Source: an uncultured Rhodospirillales bacterium
GTDB taxonomy: Bacteria > Pseudomonadota > Alphaproteobacteria > Azospirillales > Azospirillaceae
DNA: 48,987 nucleotides
Assembly: GCA_903927615.1 (NCBI GenBank)
Contig: CAIYNU010000001.1
Location: 1 to 48,987 of the forward strand
Direction: 5' to 3'
Part shown: positions 15,680-25,662 of the stretch, one piece after another
Position numbering within the stretch: the stretch's first letter is position 1
Layout of the letters: every line of letters starts with the position of its first letter
The notes under the pieces: model-generated
Database searches by the model: none
The model's input: only the letters and a program-made list of their open reading frames with translations
Told to the model about the DNA's origin: nothing
Translations under genes and position numbers: made by a program

Positions 15680-16528
15680 ATGATCGATGACGACGCCTTG
15701 CGACGGCTGCTGGCTGAAGACGTTCCTTATGGCGACTTGACCACCGGTTTGCTGGGGATCGGCGGGCAGCCTGGACGCATGGTTTTTTTCGCCCGGGCAG
15801 CGATGGTCGCCTGCGCGACCGAGGAGGCCGCCCGATTGTGCGAATTGGGCGGCGCCCGCCTGTTTGGCGACGTTGTTCCCAGCGGGACCCCGGTGGTGGC
15901 GGGAACCCGGCTCCTGGCCGCCGAAGCCCCGGCCGGCGTCCTGCATTCGGTCTGGAAGGCGGCTCAGGTGTTGGTCGAGACCCTGTCCGGGGTGGCCACC
16001 GCGGCTCGGGCTCTGGTCCTGGCGGCCCGGACGGTCAACCCGACCATCACCGTTGCGTGTACGCGCAAAAGCTTTCCTGGCACCCGGGCGCTCTCGGTCC
16101 GCGCGATCATGGCCGGTGGGGCGATCCCCCATCGACTCGGTCTTTCCGACAGTCTCCTGGTCTTTGCCGAGCATCGGCTGTTCCTGCCAGCGGGGTTGCC
16201 GCCGGAGACCTGGATCGGGCGGCTCAAGGCCGCGGCGCCGGAACGGAAGGTGGCGGTGGAAGTCGCGACGGTGGAAGAGGCGCTGGACGTCGCCGGGGCC
16301 GGCGTGGACATCCTCCAACTGGAGAAATTCAGTCCAGAGGAGGTTCACCGTGTGGCCGAGCGCCTCCGTTCGATGGCCCCAACCGTGGTGCTGGTCGCCG
16401 CCGGCGGTATCGATGTCCATAATGCCGCAGCCTATGCCCAAGCGGGGGCCCGGGTCCTGGCGACGTCCGCGCCCTATCATGCCAAACCGGCCGATGTGCA
16501 GGTACACTTTCAGGCCGTCCCCGGATAA
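15680..16528 (+). CDS. modD: ModD, molybdenum-transport-associated NadC-like protein
   Basis: ModD proteins are homologous to quinolinate phosphoribosyltransferase (NadC) but are found with molybdate transport and nitrogenase genes; their reaction is not firmly known. The 282 residues show the NadC-type order: a LLAEDVPYGDLTT N-terminus, VWKAAQVLVETLSGVAT, TVACTRKSFPGTRAL, GGAIPHRLGLSDSLLVFAEH, and the barrel segment VEVATVEEALDVAGAGVDIL with LVAAGGIDVHNAAAYA near the end. ARKxxPGTR in NadC corresponds to TRKSFPGTR here. ATG 15680 has GGAAGGG upstream. No modABC genes are in the window, so modD is separated from its usual partners. Confidence 0.88.
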   Translation: MIDDDALRRLLAEDVPYGDLTTGLLGIGGQPGRMVFFARAAMVACATEEAARLCELGGARLFGDVVPSGTPVVAGTRLLAAEAPAGVLHSVWKAAQVLVETLSGVATAARALVLAARTVNPTITVACTRKSFPGTRALSVRAIMAGGAIPHRLGLSDSLLVFAEHRLFLPAGLPPETWIGRLKAAAPERKVAVEVATVEEALDVAGAGVDILQLEKFSPEEVHRVAERLRSMAPTVVLVAAGGIDVHNAAAYAQAGARVLATSAPYHAKPADVQVHFQAVPG

Positions 16529-16626
16529 CCGGTGGCGTCGGACCGCGACCTTTGCCTGATTATCTGTTAGCCTCGTGGAACCAACGGGCCGGAGGCCCGG
16601 GATCCACGGGGGAGGCAGTGCCGGGC

Positions 16627-17076
16627 ATGCTCTCGAAGAAGGCAAAATACGGATTGAAGGCGCTTCTTTATCTGGCGGACCAGCCCGACACGCGGGCGGT
16701 GCTGATTGCGGACATCGCAAACCACGAGCGCATTCCCAAAAAATTCCTCGATATGATCCTCCTGGAAATGCGCAACGCTGGGATTCTGTGCAGTCGCAAG
16801 GGCAAAGGCGGCGGCTACGCCTTGGCGCTGTCGCCGGAACGGATCGTCATCGGGACCGTGATCCGGTTGCTCGACGGGCCGTTGGCGCCGGTGCCCTGTG
16901 TCAGTCAGACCGCCTACCGTCGCTGCGAGGACTGCGTCAGCGAAGAGGCCTGTCGCGTGCGCCGCTTGATGGGGCAGGTGCGCAACGCCATGGCCGGAAT
17001 TTTGGACGTCACGACCCTTGCGGACATCAAGCGCGGCGTCGGCATCCCGGAGTTCCCGCTGAGCTACGACATTTGA
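16627..17076 (+). CDS. Rrf2-family transcriptional regulator with cysteine cluster
   Basis: 149 residues. The winged helix-turn-helix starts MLSKKAKYGLKALLYLAD and has the family wing RKGKGGGYALALSP. Cysteines 91, 100, 103 and 109 (PCVSQTAYRRCEDCVSEEAC) lie where IscR, NsrR and RirA carry three Fe-S ligands, so an Fe-S cluster that senses iron, oxygen or NO is likely (inference). ATG 16627 is chosen because it gives the usual family start and GGAGG lies 11 bases upstream; an in-frame ATG at 16552 adds 25 odd residues. It follows modD by 98 bases on the same strand. Likely targets are the adjacent genes, but no operator was identified. Confidence 0.9.
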   Translation: MLSKKAKYGLKALLYLADQPDTRAVLIADIANHERIPKKFLDMILLEMRNAGILCSRKGKGGGYALALSPERIVIGTVIRLLDGPLAPVPCVSQTAYRRCEDCVSEEACRVRRLMGQVRNAMAGILDVTTLADIKRGVGIPEFPLSYDI

Positions 17077-17153
17077 GCCCCGGTTGATACCGGCGTCCCC
17101 GGGCCCCGGAGGTTTGACGAGTCCGGACTTCAGCAAGACGGAATGATCGTTTT

Positions 17154-17666
17154 ATGGAAAAGCGCACGTACAGCGAGTCGGTCGCCCTCGTCGAGGTTCA
17201 GGACGTCCGGGTTGCGGTCCTGGAGCATCGCGGCGATCCGGCTCTGATCGGGAACTCGGTGCGCGCGTTCATCGCCTGGCGCAAGACTGTCGGCTTGTCG
17301 CCCGCGGTCAGCGCCACGTTCAACATTCTCTATGACAATCCGTTTGAAACGGCGCCCGAGGCCTTTCGCTTGGACCTTTGTGCGGCAACGCAACAGGACA
17401 TCGCGCCCAACGAGGCTGGCGTGGTGGCGAAGGTCATTCCCGGCGGGCGTTGCGCGGTGCTGCGGTATGTCGGTGCCGACCACGGTTTGGCTGAGGCGCT
17501 GTCCGTCCTGTGCGCCGACTGGCTGCCGCGAAGCGGCGAGCGGTTGCGCGAGTTCCCCATCTATTGTCAGCGTGTCAGATTCTTCCCCGAGGTTCCCGAA
17601 CATGAGGCCATCACGGATCTTTTTCTGCCGTTGAGGAGCCGTTTTTCTACACTTGCTCAAAGTTAG
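17154..17666 (+). CDS. GyrI-like (AraC effector-binding) domain protein
   Basis: 170 residues resembling the GyrI/SbmC small-molecule-binding fold. It has the opening VALVEVQDVRVAVLEHRGDP, then IGNSVRAFIAWRKTVGL, TFNILYDNPFETAPEAFRLDLC, GGRCAVLRYVGADHGL and the closing FPIYCQRVRFFPEVPEHEAITDLFLPL. There is no DNA-binding domain, as in stand-alone GyrI proteins that inhibit gyrase or hydrolyse small toxic compounds. The ribosome binding site before ATG 17154 is weak. It follows the Rrf2 gene by 77 bases and may be a target of that regulator. It is convergent with groEL; the terminator at 17691-17722 lies between them. Confidence 0.85.
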   Translation: MEKRTYSESVALVEVQDVRVAVLEHRGDPALIGNSVRAFIAWRKTVGLSPAVSATFNILYDNPFETAPEAFRLDLCAATQQDIAPNEAGVVAKVIPGGRCAVLRYVGADHGLAEALSVLCADWLPRSGERLREFPIYCQRVRFFPEVPEHEAITDLFLPLRSRFSTLAQS

Positions 17667-17690
17667 GCCGGTCCGGGCGCCTGTCGGGAC

Positions 17691-17722
17691 AAAAAAAGGG
17701 GAGCGGCCCTGCGGCCGCTCCC
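17691..17722 (-). terminator. groEL terminator
   Basis: GGGAGCGGCC (17699-17708) pairs with GGCCGCTCCC (17713-17722). On the minus strand a T7 run (17697-17691) follows. It lies 23 bases past the groEL stop and is a textbook intrinsic terminator. Confidence 0.9.
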
Positions 17723-17744
17723 TTCGTCTGGAATGCAGCCTTTA

Positions 17745-19385
<1,641 letters not shown>

Positions 19386-19443
19386 TTACCTTTTTCAGAA
19401 CGGGATCGACCGTTGGTTCGTGAAATCGAGCTGTTATCGAGAT

Positions 19444-19734
19444 TTAGACCTCGACAATGCCCATAATGTCCGACTCTTTCATGACCAGCAGTTCTTCACC
19501 GTCGATCTTGACTTCCGTACCGGACCACTTACCAAACAGAATGCGGTCACCGGCCTTGACGTCAAGGGGAATGACCTTACCGCTTTCGTCCCGGGCGCCC
19601 GGTCCCACCGCGACAACCTGGCCCTCTTGGGGCTTTTCCTTGGCAGTATCGGGGATGATGATCCCCCCTTTGGTCTTCTGGTCGGATTCCAGGCGCTTGA
19701 CCACTACGCGGTCATGCAGCGGGCGGAATTTCAT
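19444..19734 (-). CDS. groES: Co-chaperonin GroES (10 kDa)
   Basis: The heptameric lid of the GroEL chamber. 96 residues: [17 protein letters not shown], the mobile-loop region [36 protein letters not shown] and the closing strand [22 protein letters not shown] 19734 is preferred over the adjacent ATG 19737 and the longer frame from 19764, because GGAG then lies six bases upstream and the protein begins as GroES normally does. It is first gene of the groESL operon, 47 bases downstream of the CIRCE element. Confidence 0.97.
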   Translation of the reverse strand: MKFRPLHDRVVVKRLESDQKTKGGIIIPDTAKEKPQEGQVVAVGPGARDESGKVIPLDVKAGDRILFGKWSGTEVKIDGEELLVMKESDIMGIVEV

Positions 19735-19780
19735 CATAGACTCCATAATCTGTTGAACAGCCACGAGTGCGGCGGATTGG

Positions 19781-19807
19781 TTGGCACTCTACACCCGTGA
19801 GTGCCAA
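19781..19807 (-). promoter_or_regulatory. CIRCE operator upstream of groES
   Basis: TTGGCACTC (19781-19789), a 9-base spacer and GAGTGCCAA (19799-19807) form a perfect inverted repeat. It differs from the CIRCE consensus (TTAGCACTC-N9-GAGTGCTAA) only by one symmetric change per arm. This is the HrcA-binding site that couples groESL to heat shock; hrcA is not in the window. Confidence 0.95.
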
Positions 19808-19874
19808 ATACCTAGGCAATACCGCGGGCCGGTTCAAGAGCCATGAATTAAGACCGGCACGCCCCCCAGAGCGC

Positions 19875-19907
19875 GACGGCAGGCCCGGGATGCGGGCGCC
19901 TGCCGTC
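19875..19907 (-). terminator. Hairpin downstream of the FHA gene
   Basis: GACGGCAGGC (19875-19884) pairs with GCCTGCCGTC (19898-19907), a perfect 10-bp stem 43 bases past the FHA stop codon. No T-run follows, so it may be a Rho-assisted or weak terminator. Confidence 0.5.
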
Positions 19908-19949
19908 TGTGAACGGGGCTGATGGATTAGGTCGTTTTGGCGCCGGCAA

Positions 19950-21836
19950 TCAGGTCAGGCGAAAGCGGATGATGGCGCTGTCGTCACTGCCGGCCGCATC
20001 GGGGTCCACCCCCAGCGCGATGACGCCGGCCTCCTCAAGGACAATGGATGTCCGTTCCAGCAGCACCGAAGGTCGCCCGCCGATCTTGACCGCGGTGCCG
20101 TTCCGGCTCTGGTCCGTCAAGACATATCGGCCGTCTTTGGCGGTAAGGGTGACATGGAGACGCGACACTTTATCGTTATTCACCACCACGAATGAGGTCG
20201 GATTACGGCCGATCTCGTAGGTCTCCCGAGAAAAATCCGCCAGATAGTGGGTTTCCCGATAGGTCAGGGTCAACACCGGCACCGGCGCCGCCGGTGTCTT
20301 CAACCTTGCGGCGTTGTCCACCGACGGACCGGCGGGCGCCGGGTCCGGAGGTCTGCGCGGCGCGTCCCCGGTGATCGTCGCCGGTCCCGAAGCCGGAGGC
20401 TGGGACAATTGCTGACGGCTGACCGCGTCGAGTCGGGTCAGCAGGGCGTCGGTGAGCTTACGGGGAATTCCGGCCAAATACAGACGCTTCCGAAACGCTT
20501 CCTTGACCACCTCACTGGAAAAATGGGCATCCCCCGCCGGCGCCAGATCCTGGATAGTGCGGAGCTGCGACAACAGCGACGCCACCAGTTCCGTCACAAA
20601 GCTGGCGTTGCGCTTCCCGATCTCCATGGGCAGAAGGTCCAAGAGGTAGCCGATCTTACCCGCATTGTGGGGAAAACAGGCCACCATGGTTTCGATCGCC
20701 CCTTCAATGGACAGGTCAGCCCCCCGACCAAGCGTGATCTTGGCGCGTCGGGTCAACGCCGCCGCCATCTGCCCCCCTCCGACAAAACCCCCATAGTCCT
20801 GCACCAGCGGCACGAGTCTCCGGAACGCGTCGACATCGGCGTCGCTGCCGGACTTGGTCAAAAGTCCTTTGCCGTCAAGCGCGAGAGCAATCCGATTCAA
20901 CAAAGCCGCCCGAAGCTTCGGCATCGGGCGAACCGCAACCACCTCGCTGACGGCCATCAAAGCCGGGGTGTGCGCAAAGCGATCGGTCACAGCGCCGTCC
21001 AAGGTGGCGCACAACGACATCAGGGCCGTCGACAGATCCTTGGCATAGCCGATCGCCGACTTGATCACGGCATTCCCGTCGATGATTTCCGACAGAAATT
21101 CGTCGAGACAACCATCAGCCGCTTCGGATTGATCTTCCCGGAAGAGTTCGCTGACAAAGATTAGTTTCTGATTCCAGTCCCGCGCATCGTTCAACCGCCG
21201 GGCAAAGGCGTAGGTAACGACGCGCGCGCGGTCGGCTGCGGCGAAATTATCGTCAACATGTTTCAGGAATTTTGTCAAACCACCATAGGCCAGTTCGTCG
21301 GCAACCGGAATCAGACTATCCGACTCTTTGGCAAAATCGACAACTTGACGAAATAGTTGAAGCAATTCCTGAAGTCGCGAATCTGCGCTGACCCGAAGCT
21401 GTCGTGCCTGCGTACTGGCGATCCGCCGAGTGATCTGACCAAATAGAAGTTCGTCCCTTTCAAGATACCGTAACGGCATATATTTATGCAAAATCTCGGC
21501 CGGAATCATCGCCTGTTCATCACAATAAGGCCGCATCACCTTCAGCAGGGTCATGCGGCTATCATGACCATAAACCTCCCCAACCGTGCGACAGAGATAG
21601 GCATCTTCAAGATCACCGACTACCGTTACCTTTCCACCGCCGGTGTAGGTCTTTTCAAATAGAACCGAACTCCGCCCTCGACCATCAATCCGCGACACAC
21701 GGACTGCTGCGTATTTTGCCAAACCCAATAAATACTCGGCGCGGGCAATCGCAATCTTATCATCTTGGTAGACCCCCTCAATTTCCGGCTTGCCGCCCAC
21801 GTCGACAACGACTTCAAATGTATGTTTCTTTTCCAT
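19950..21836 (-). CDS. FHA-domain protein with a long uncharacterised N-terminal region
   Basis: About 628 residues. The last 90 or so form a forkhead-associated domain: YEIGRNPTSFVVVNNDKVSR, then LHVTL, and TDQSRNGTAVKIGG, with the Arg and Ser/Asn residues that bind phosphothreonine. A Pro/Ala linker (about 490-530) precedes it. The first 480 residues are helical and soluble, with no signal peptide or TM, and I do not recognise them; the opening HTFEVVVDVGGKPEIEGVY is a small beta segment. ATG 21836 is preferred (GGAG eight bases upstream) over GTG 21842. No Ser/Thr kinase or phosphatase is adjacent, although FHA proteins usually answer to one. It stands between groES and a long intergenic region. 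Confidence 0.8.
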   Translation of the reverse strand: MEKKHTFEVVVDVGGKPEIEGVYQDDKIAIARAEYLLGLAKYAAVRVSRIDGRGRSSVLFEKTYTGGGKVTVVGDLEDAYLCRTVGEVYGHDSRMTLLKVMRPYCDEQAMIPAEILHKYMPLRYLERDELLFGQITRRIASTQARQLRVSADSRLQELLQLFRQVVDFAKESDSLIPVADELAYGGLTKFLKHVDDNFAAADRARVVTYAFARRLNDARDWNQKLIFVSELFREDQSEAADGCLDEFLSEIIDGNAVIKSAIGYAKDLSTALMSLCATLDGAVTDRFAHTPALMAVSEVVAVRPMPKLRAALLNRIALALDGKGLLTKSGSDADVDAFRRLVPLVQDYGGFVGGGQMAAALTRRAKITLGRGADLSIEGAIETMVACFPHNAGKIGYLLDLLPMEIGKRNASFVTELVASLLSQLRTIQDLAPAGDAHFSSEVVKEAFRKRLYLAGIPRKLTDALLTRLDAVSRQQLSQPPASGPATITGDAPRRPPDPAPAGPSVDNAARLKTPAAPVPVLTLTYRETHYLADFSRETYEIGRNPTSFVVVNNDKVSRLHVTLTAKDGRYVLTDQSRNGTAVKIGGRPSVLLERTSIVLEEAGVIALGVDPDAAGSDDSAIIRFRLT

Positions 21837-21842
21837 CTCCAC

Positions 21843-22622
21843 AACTCCAAATCAAGTCCCGCTCAAGTCAAGCCACGCACGACCGCAAATCCCAGTCGGT
21901 CATGGGCTGGCACTACGATTTTCGATACAACAAATGCCAGTCACGATTGCCTTGACAACAGGACTTGTAAAATAATTGATCATTTGCCCACTCGATATAA
22001 TGCGTCGGTCGTCAGGCTACCGCGACGTCGCCGACACCACAGGATTCTTCCATATTTTTAACGACTTGCATCCAATTAACTCAGGTTGGGCGGGTGCCGC
22101 CGCCCCTCAGAAAAAAGCACCATTTGTGGTCAAACGTCGCTACCGGACAGAATGATTTCTGTCAATAGCGTTACCGTTCCTATCATGGCAATCGGGCGGA
22201 CAGCAACGCAGCGATTGCCCGCGACCGATGAAGACCGGTGGCAAGTGCTGCACCCGAATTCCGATTCTTGGAGCCGCCGCCAGCCGGGACCGACGGCACC
22301 CTTGGAGTCATTCTTATGCTAACGGTCGTTCCATGCCAACGATGCCCCCCTGACCATCGCGCCGATTCTCTTGTCCCGCAGCGCCCCCTCCCCCCGCATA
22401 CCCTAATGAACATATTTTGCTGTGAAATCAGGGTTTTGATCGAAAAGAAAGATTGTGGTAAGCACCACCAGACCACAGGGGTTTCCCTAGGCAATTTATA
22501 TTCATTCCAAATTACCGGCCAGCGGGCGCGTTATTTTAATTGCGACGGTTATTACCGATACTCATTCCATCATAGCTGGTGGCCAAGGGACACGGACTGT
22601 CGTACCAATCGAGGTGGGGACC
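21843..22622. other. Long intergenic region, more AT-rich than its surroundings
   Basis: 780 bases without a convincing gene. It holds TTGACA at 21952-21957 and a TATAAT-like hexamer near 21996, but not at promoter spacing from each other. A perfect 7-bp inverted repeat, GACAGAA-TGAT-TTCTGTC, lies at 22146-22163. Its left end must contain the promoter of the FHA gene and its right end that of the chemoreceptor. A small RNA or leader is possible, but nothing shows one. Confidence 0.4.
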
Positions 22623-24350
22623 ATGACGTTTTTGCTAAGCCTTGGCTCAGGACTTGCCGCTGCCGGGTTGTTACTGCTCACATGGGCGACCGGCGATCTC
22701 ACCCTGAACACTCAATCTTTGATCATCGCCACAATTGCCATTTTATTGGGCTTTGCCCCACTTCTGGTCCGGCTGCTCCGAGGAGGCGTGGGCGCTGTGA
22801 TCTTCGGCAATTTTCGCGATCGCGTTTCCAGCACGATTTTTGAAACCTCTGTCGAGGGACAGTTTGTTTTCAACGAACGTGGAATCGTCGTTTGCAATGA
22901 TGCCTGTCTGACCAAACTCGGAGCGTCTGACCGTCAGCAGGTCGAAGGTGTCCATCCCGCCAAATTCTCCCCGGAATTCCAGGCCAACGGGCAACGATCC
23001 GCGGATCTGGCCGGAGAAATGATCGGGGCCGCGATCAAGGCCGGCCATCACCGTTTTGAATGGACCCATTGCCGACTCGATGGATCGCCCTTCGACGTCC
23101 TGGTGACTCTGGTCGCCGTCCGGATCGAGGGACGACCGCTTCTGTGTTGCTCGTGGCATGACATCACCGATCGGGTCAAAGCCCGTCGGGCCGAAGAGGC
23201 CGAGCGACAGGCCACCGAAGCCCGGCAGGCCCGCGAACAGCGGGTCGGGCAGGAAATATCGACCTTGATCAGCGCGGTCTCCAAGGGTGACCTGACGCGA
23301 CGACTCGATCTGACCGACAAGGAAGGCTTCTATCGGACCCTGAGCGACAGCATCAACACCCTCACCGACACCATGCAGGCGGTCATCGGCGACCTTGCCG
23401 GGGTGCTGGGTGCGCTGGCGAAAGGCGACCTGACCCGGCGCGTCACCAAGACCTACGAGGGGGCCTTCGAGACGATTAAGAACGACGTCAATGCCACCAC
23501 GGCCCGCCTGGCCGAAATCGTCGGCCGGATTGGCGAGGCCACCGAAGCCATCGGCCAGGCCTCGGCCGAAGTGTCGTCCGGCAGCGCCGATCTTGCCGAA
23601 CGCACCGAGCAGCAGGCGTCATCCCTGGAAGAAACCGCCGCCTCGATGGAGCAATTGGCGGCCACGGTCCGCATCAGCGCCGAAACCAGCCAACGCGCCA
23701 ACCAGATGGTCGGTCAAGCCCGACAGGCCGCCGAAACCGGGGGGGTGGTGGCCGATTCGGCCGTCGAAGCCATGAAGCGCATCGCCGAAGCGTCGCGCCG
23801 GATCACCGAAATCATCGGCGTCAGCGATGAAATCGCCTTCCAGACCAATCTTCTGGCCCTGAACGCGGCGGTCGAGGCCGCCAGGGCCGGCGACGCCGGC
23901 AAGGGCTTTGCCGTGGTGGCCCAGGAGGTGCGGGTGCTGGCGCAGCGTTCGGCACAAGCCTCCAAGGAAATCAAAAGCCTGATCCTGAACAGCGACCAGC
24001 AGGTGCAGGACGGCGTCGAACTGGTCAGGAAGGCCGGCGCCTCGCTGACCGGCATCGCCCACGGGGTCCAACAGGTCGCGGCGCAAATCGCCGACATCGC
24101 GACGGCGACCGCCGAACAGACCTCGACCCTTGATCAGGTCAACACCGCGGTCACGGCCATGGACGAGATGACCCAAAAGAACGCCGCGCTGGTCGAAGAA
24201 ACCGCGGCTGCGGCCCAAGCCATGGCCGGGCAGGCACAGGATCTCCGGAGCATGATGGCATTCTTCCGATTAGCAGCCGAGGCATCGCCGGCCACGACAT
24301 CGAAAGGTCGCGGCATCCCGACGCGCGTCCGCGTCAGAACGACGTTCTAA
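22623..24350 (+). CDS. PAS-containing methyl-accepting chemotaxis protein
   Basis: About 575 residues. Two N-terminal membrane helices (about 3-22 and 31-50) with almost no periplasmic loop indicate that sensing is cytoplasmic or within the membrane. A PAS domain follows at about 62-170 ([18 protein letters not shown], then [20 protein letters not shown] and [15 protein letters not shown]), then two HAMP-like repeats ([11 protein letters not shown] and [11 protein letters not shown]). The methyl-accepting domain has tip sequence [20 protein letters not shown]. The PAS type would suit a haem, flavin or redox ligand, as in aerotaxis receptors (inference). ATG 23 codons into no alternative: GAGGTGGGG lies directly before ATG 22623; GTG 22614 is less likely. 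Confidence 0.93.
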   Translation: MTFLLSLGSGLAAAGLLLLTWATGDLTLNTQSLIIATIAILLGFAPLLVRLLRGGVGAVIFGNFRDRVSSTIFETSVEGQFVFNERGIVVCNDACLTKLGASDRQQVEGVHPAKFSPEFQANGQRSADLAGEMIGAAIKAGHHRFEWTHCRLDGSPFDVLVTLVAVRIEGRPLLCCSWHDITDRVKARRAEEAERQATEARQAREQRVGQEISTLISAVSKGDLTRRLDLTDKEGFYRTLSDSINTLTDTMQAVIGDLAGVLGALAKGDLTRRVTKTYEGAFETIKNDVNATTARLAEIVGRIGEATEAIGQASAEVSSGSADLAERTEQQASSLEETAASMEQLAATVRISAETSQRANQMVGQARQAAETGGVVADSAVEAMKRIAEASRRITEIIGVSDEIAFQTNLLALNAAVEAARAGDAGKGFAVVAQEVRVLAQRSAQASKEIKSLILNSDQQVQDGVELVRKAGASLTGIAHGVQQVAAQIADIATATAEQTSTLDQVNTAVTAMDEMTQKNAALVEETAAAAQAMAGQAQDLRSMMAFFRLAAEASPATTSKGRGIPTRVRVRTTF

Positions 24351-24359
24351 CCAGGGCTG

Positions 24360-24393
24360 GGCGCCGATGGGACGGCAAAGCCCCATCGGCGCC
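24360..24393 (+). terminator. Hairpin after the chemoreceptor gene
   Basis: GGCGCCGATGGG (24360-24371) pairs with CCCATCGGCGCC (24382-24393), a perfect 12-bp stem starting ten bases past the stop codon. There is no T-run. Confidence 0.6.
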
Positions 24394-24480
24394 AGGATAA
24401 GCCCGAAGGCCGGCGCGGAACGCTTGCCCGACGGGCTTTGACGCGCTATTCCCTCGGGGCCAAAACCAGGAGAGGCGCCG

Positions 24481-24786
24481 ATGGATACGCACGGTCAGAC
24501 CAGCGACAAGCTCAAGTCCTATGTTGAACGACTGGAGCGCCTGCTCGACGAAAGCGACGGGTTAAAAGACGCGATCAAGGACTTGCGCACCGAAATTAAA
24601 GGTGACGGCTTTAACGTCAAGGCGGTCGAGCGCATTGTTGCCTTCCGGCGGAACAAGGATGCGGCCGATAAGGAAGCCGAATTCATCAACGATGTGATCC
24701 TCTACGCCCATGTCACCGGCACCCCCTTGGATGTCGTGACCCCCGAGGCGGAACCGGCGGAACCCGGTGAGCCGAAAGAAGAGTAG
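24481..24786 (+). CDS. GapR-family DNA-binding protein (DUF2312)
   Basis: GapR is an alphaproteobacterial nucleoid-associated protein that clamps overtwisted DNA ahead of replication and transcription and aids topoisomerases. The 101-residue protein shows the family layout: a first coiled-coil helix SYVERLERLLDESDGLKDAI, a DLRTEIKGDGFNVKAVERIV turn, and RRNKDAADKEAEFINDVILY, then an acidic tail (PEAEPAEPGEPKEE). Canonical GapR has KDVYAEAKGNGFDVK followed by RLRK; here the match is partial and the acidic tail is extra, so this may be a paralogue. AGGAGAGG precedes ATG 24481. It is convergent with the glycosyltransferase gene; two bases separate the stops. Confidence 0.8.
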   Translation: MDTHGQTSDKLKSYVERLERLLDESDGLKDAIKDLRTEIKGDGFNVKAVERIVAFRRNKDAADKEAEFINDVILYAHVTGTPLDVVTPEAEPAEPGEPKEE

Positions 24787-24788
24787 CT

Positions 24789-25655
24789 TCAACCTTCGCC
24801 ATTCGCAGCGCCGGCCCGTTCCGCCAGGAACTCCTGGAACGTGGCAAACCCCGAGGCCATAAAGGCGCGATTCAGCGCCTGTTTTTGATGAAGAGCGGCA
24901 CGAAAGGCCGCGCGCACGCCCTCATCGGCCAGACCGAAACCGTCCTGGTCCAGGCGGGCCAGCATGAACCCGTAGGCCTGTTCGGCAGCGGCGGCGGAGT
25001 CGGTGCTGGCTGCCAGGGACCCGGGACGGACCCGATACTGATAGAGCGGCTCCGGACACAGCGGAATCGCGCCCAACCGCTCCAGCAACCGAAGATTAAA
25101 AGCCACATCCTCGGCGAACCGTAACGGTTCGTCCCAATCGCCGGCAACCTCACGACGGCAGACCGGAAACATCGGCACCGAGGTGGTCAGGAACACCGAA
25201 GCTGTGAGTGAGCCGAGAGCCGCGCCGTTTTTTTCGGGAAACAGGGTCCCGATCGGCCGGTCATCGGCGTCGCGGACCACCGCCACATTGTCCACAGCCG
25301 CGCCGTGAGTAAGCGCCAAGGGCGCCAGTCGGGCCAGGCGCCCGGCGGCAAAGCGGTCATCGGCATCCAGGGGGGCAATCAGCGGGGCCGTGGTTGCCGC
25401 CAGCCCGACATTGCGCGCTGCCGACGGCCCTGCCCCAACCCGCCCGGTGGTGGCAAAGATCAGGCGCGGGTCCGACACCCCGGCAGCCGCCAGCCAGTCC
25501 CGATAATCGCAGCCGTCATCGGCCACAATCACCGCCTGCCAGTCCGTCAGACTTTGGCTCACCAGACTCCGAACCGTCTGGCTCAGAGTCTGGTGAGCCC
25601 GGCAAGCCGGCACGATGACGGCAACCAGCGGTTCCCTCACCCCCGGCCTCGGCAT
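24789..25655 (-). CDS. Family 2 glycosyltransferase
   Basis: A GT-A-fold enzyme expected to transfer a sugar from a nucleotide donor, probably to a surface glycan. The N-terminal Rossmann part has VAVIVPACRAHQTLSQTV and WQAVIVADDGCDYRDW. The DxD metal site is in APLIAPLDADDRFAAGRL, and FAEDVAFNLRLLERLGAIPL corresponds to the catalytic ED motif. 288 residues. ATG 25655 lies eight bases past the stop of the DUF3035 gene, so it is probably the last gene of the ileS operon; the ribosome binding site is weak. Codons 20-33 lie in a 14-bp perfect inverted repeat (25556-25599). Confidence 0.85.
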   Translation of the reverse strand: MPRPGVREPLVAVIVPACRAHQTLSQTVRSLVSQSLTDWQAVIVADDGCDYRDWLAAAGVSDPRLIFATTGRVGAGPSAARNVGLAATTAPLIAPLDADDRFAAGRLARLAPLALTHGAAVDNVAVVRDADDRPIGTLFPEKNGAALGSLTASVFLTTSVPMFPVCRREVAGDWDEPLRFAEDVAFNLRLLERLGAIPLCPEPLYQYRVRPGSLAASTDSAAAAEQAYGFMLARLDQDGFGLADEGVRAAFRAALHQKQALNRAFMASGFATFQEFLAERAGAANGEG

Positions 25656-25662
25656 CAGTAGC

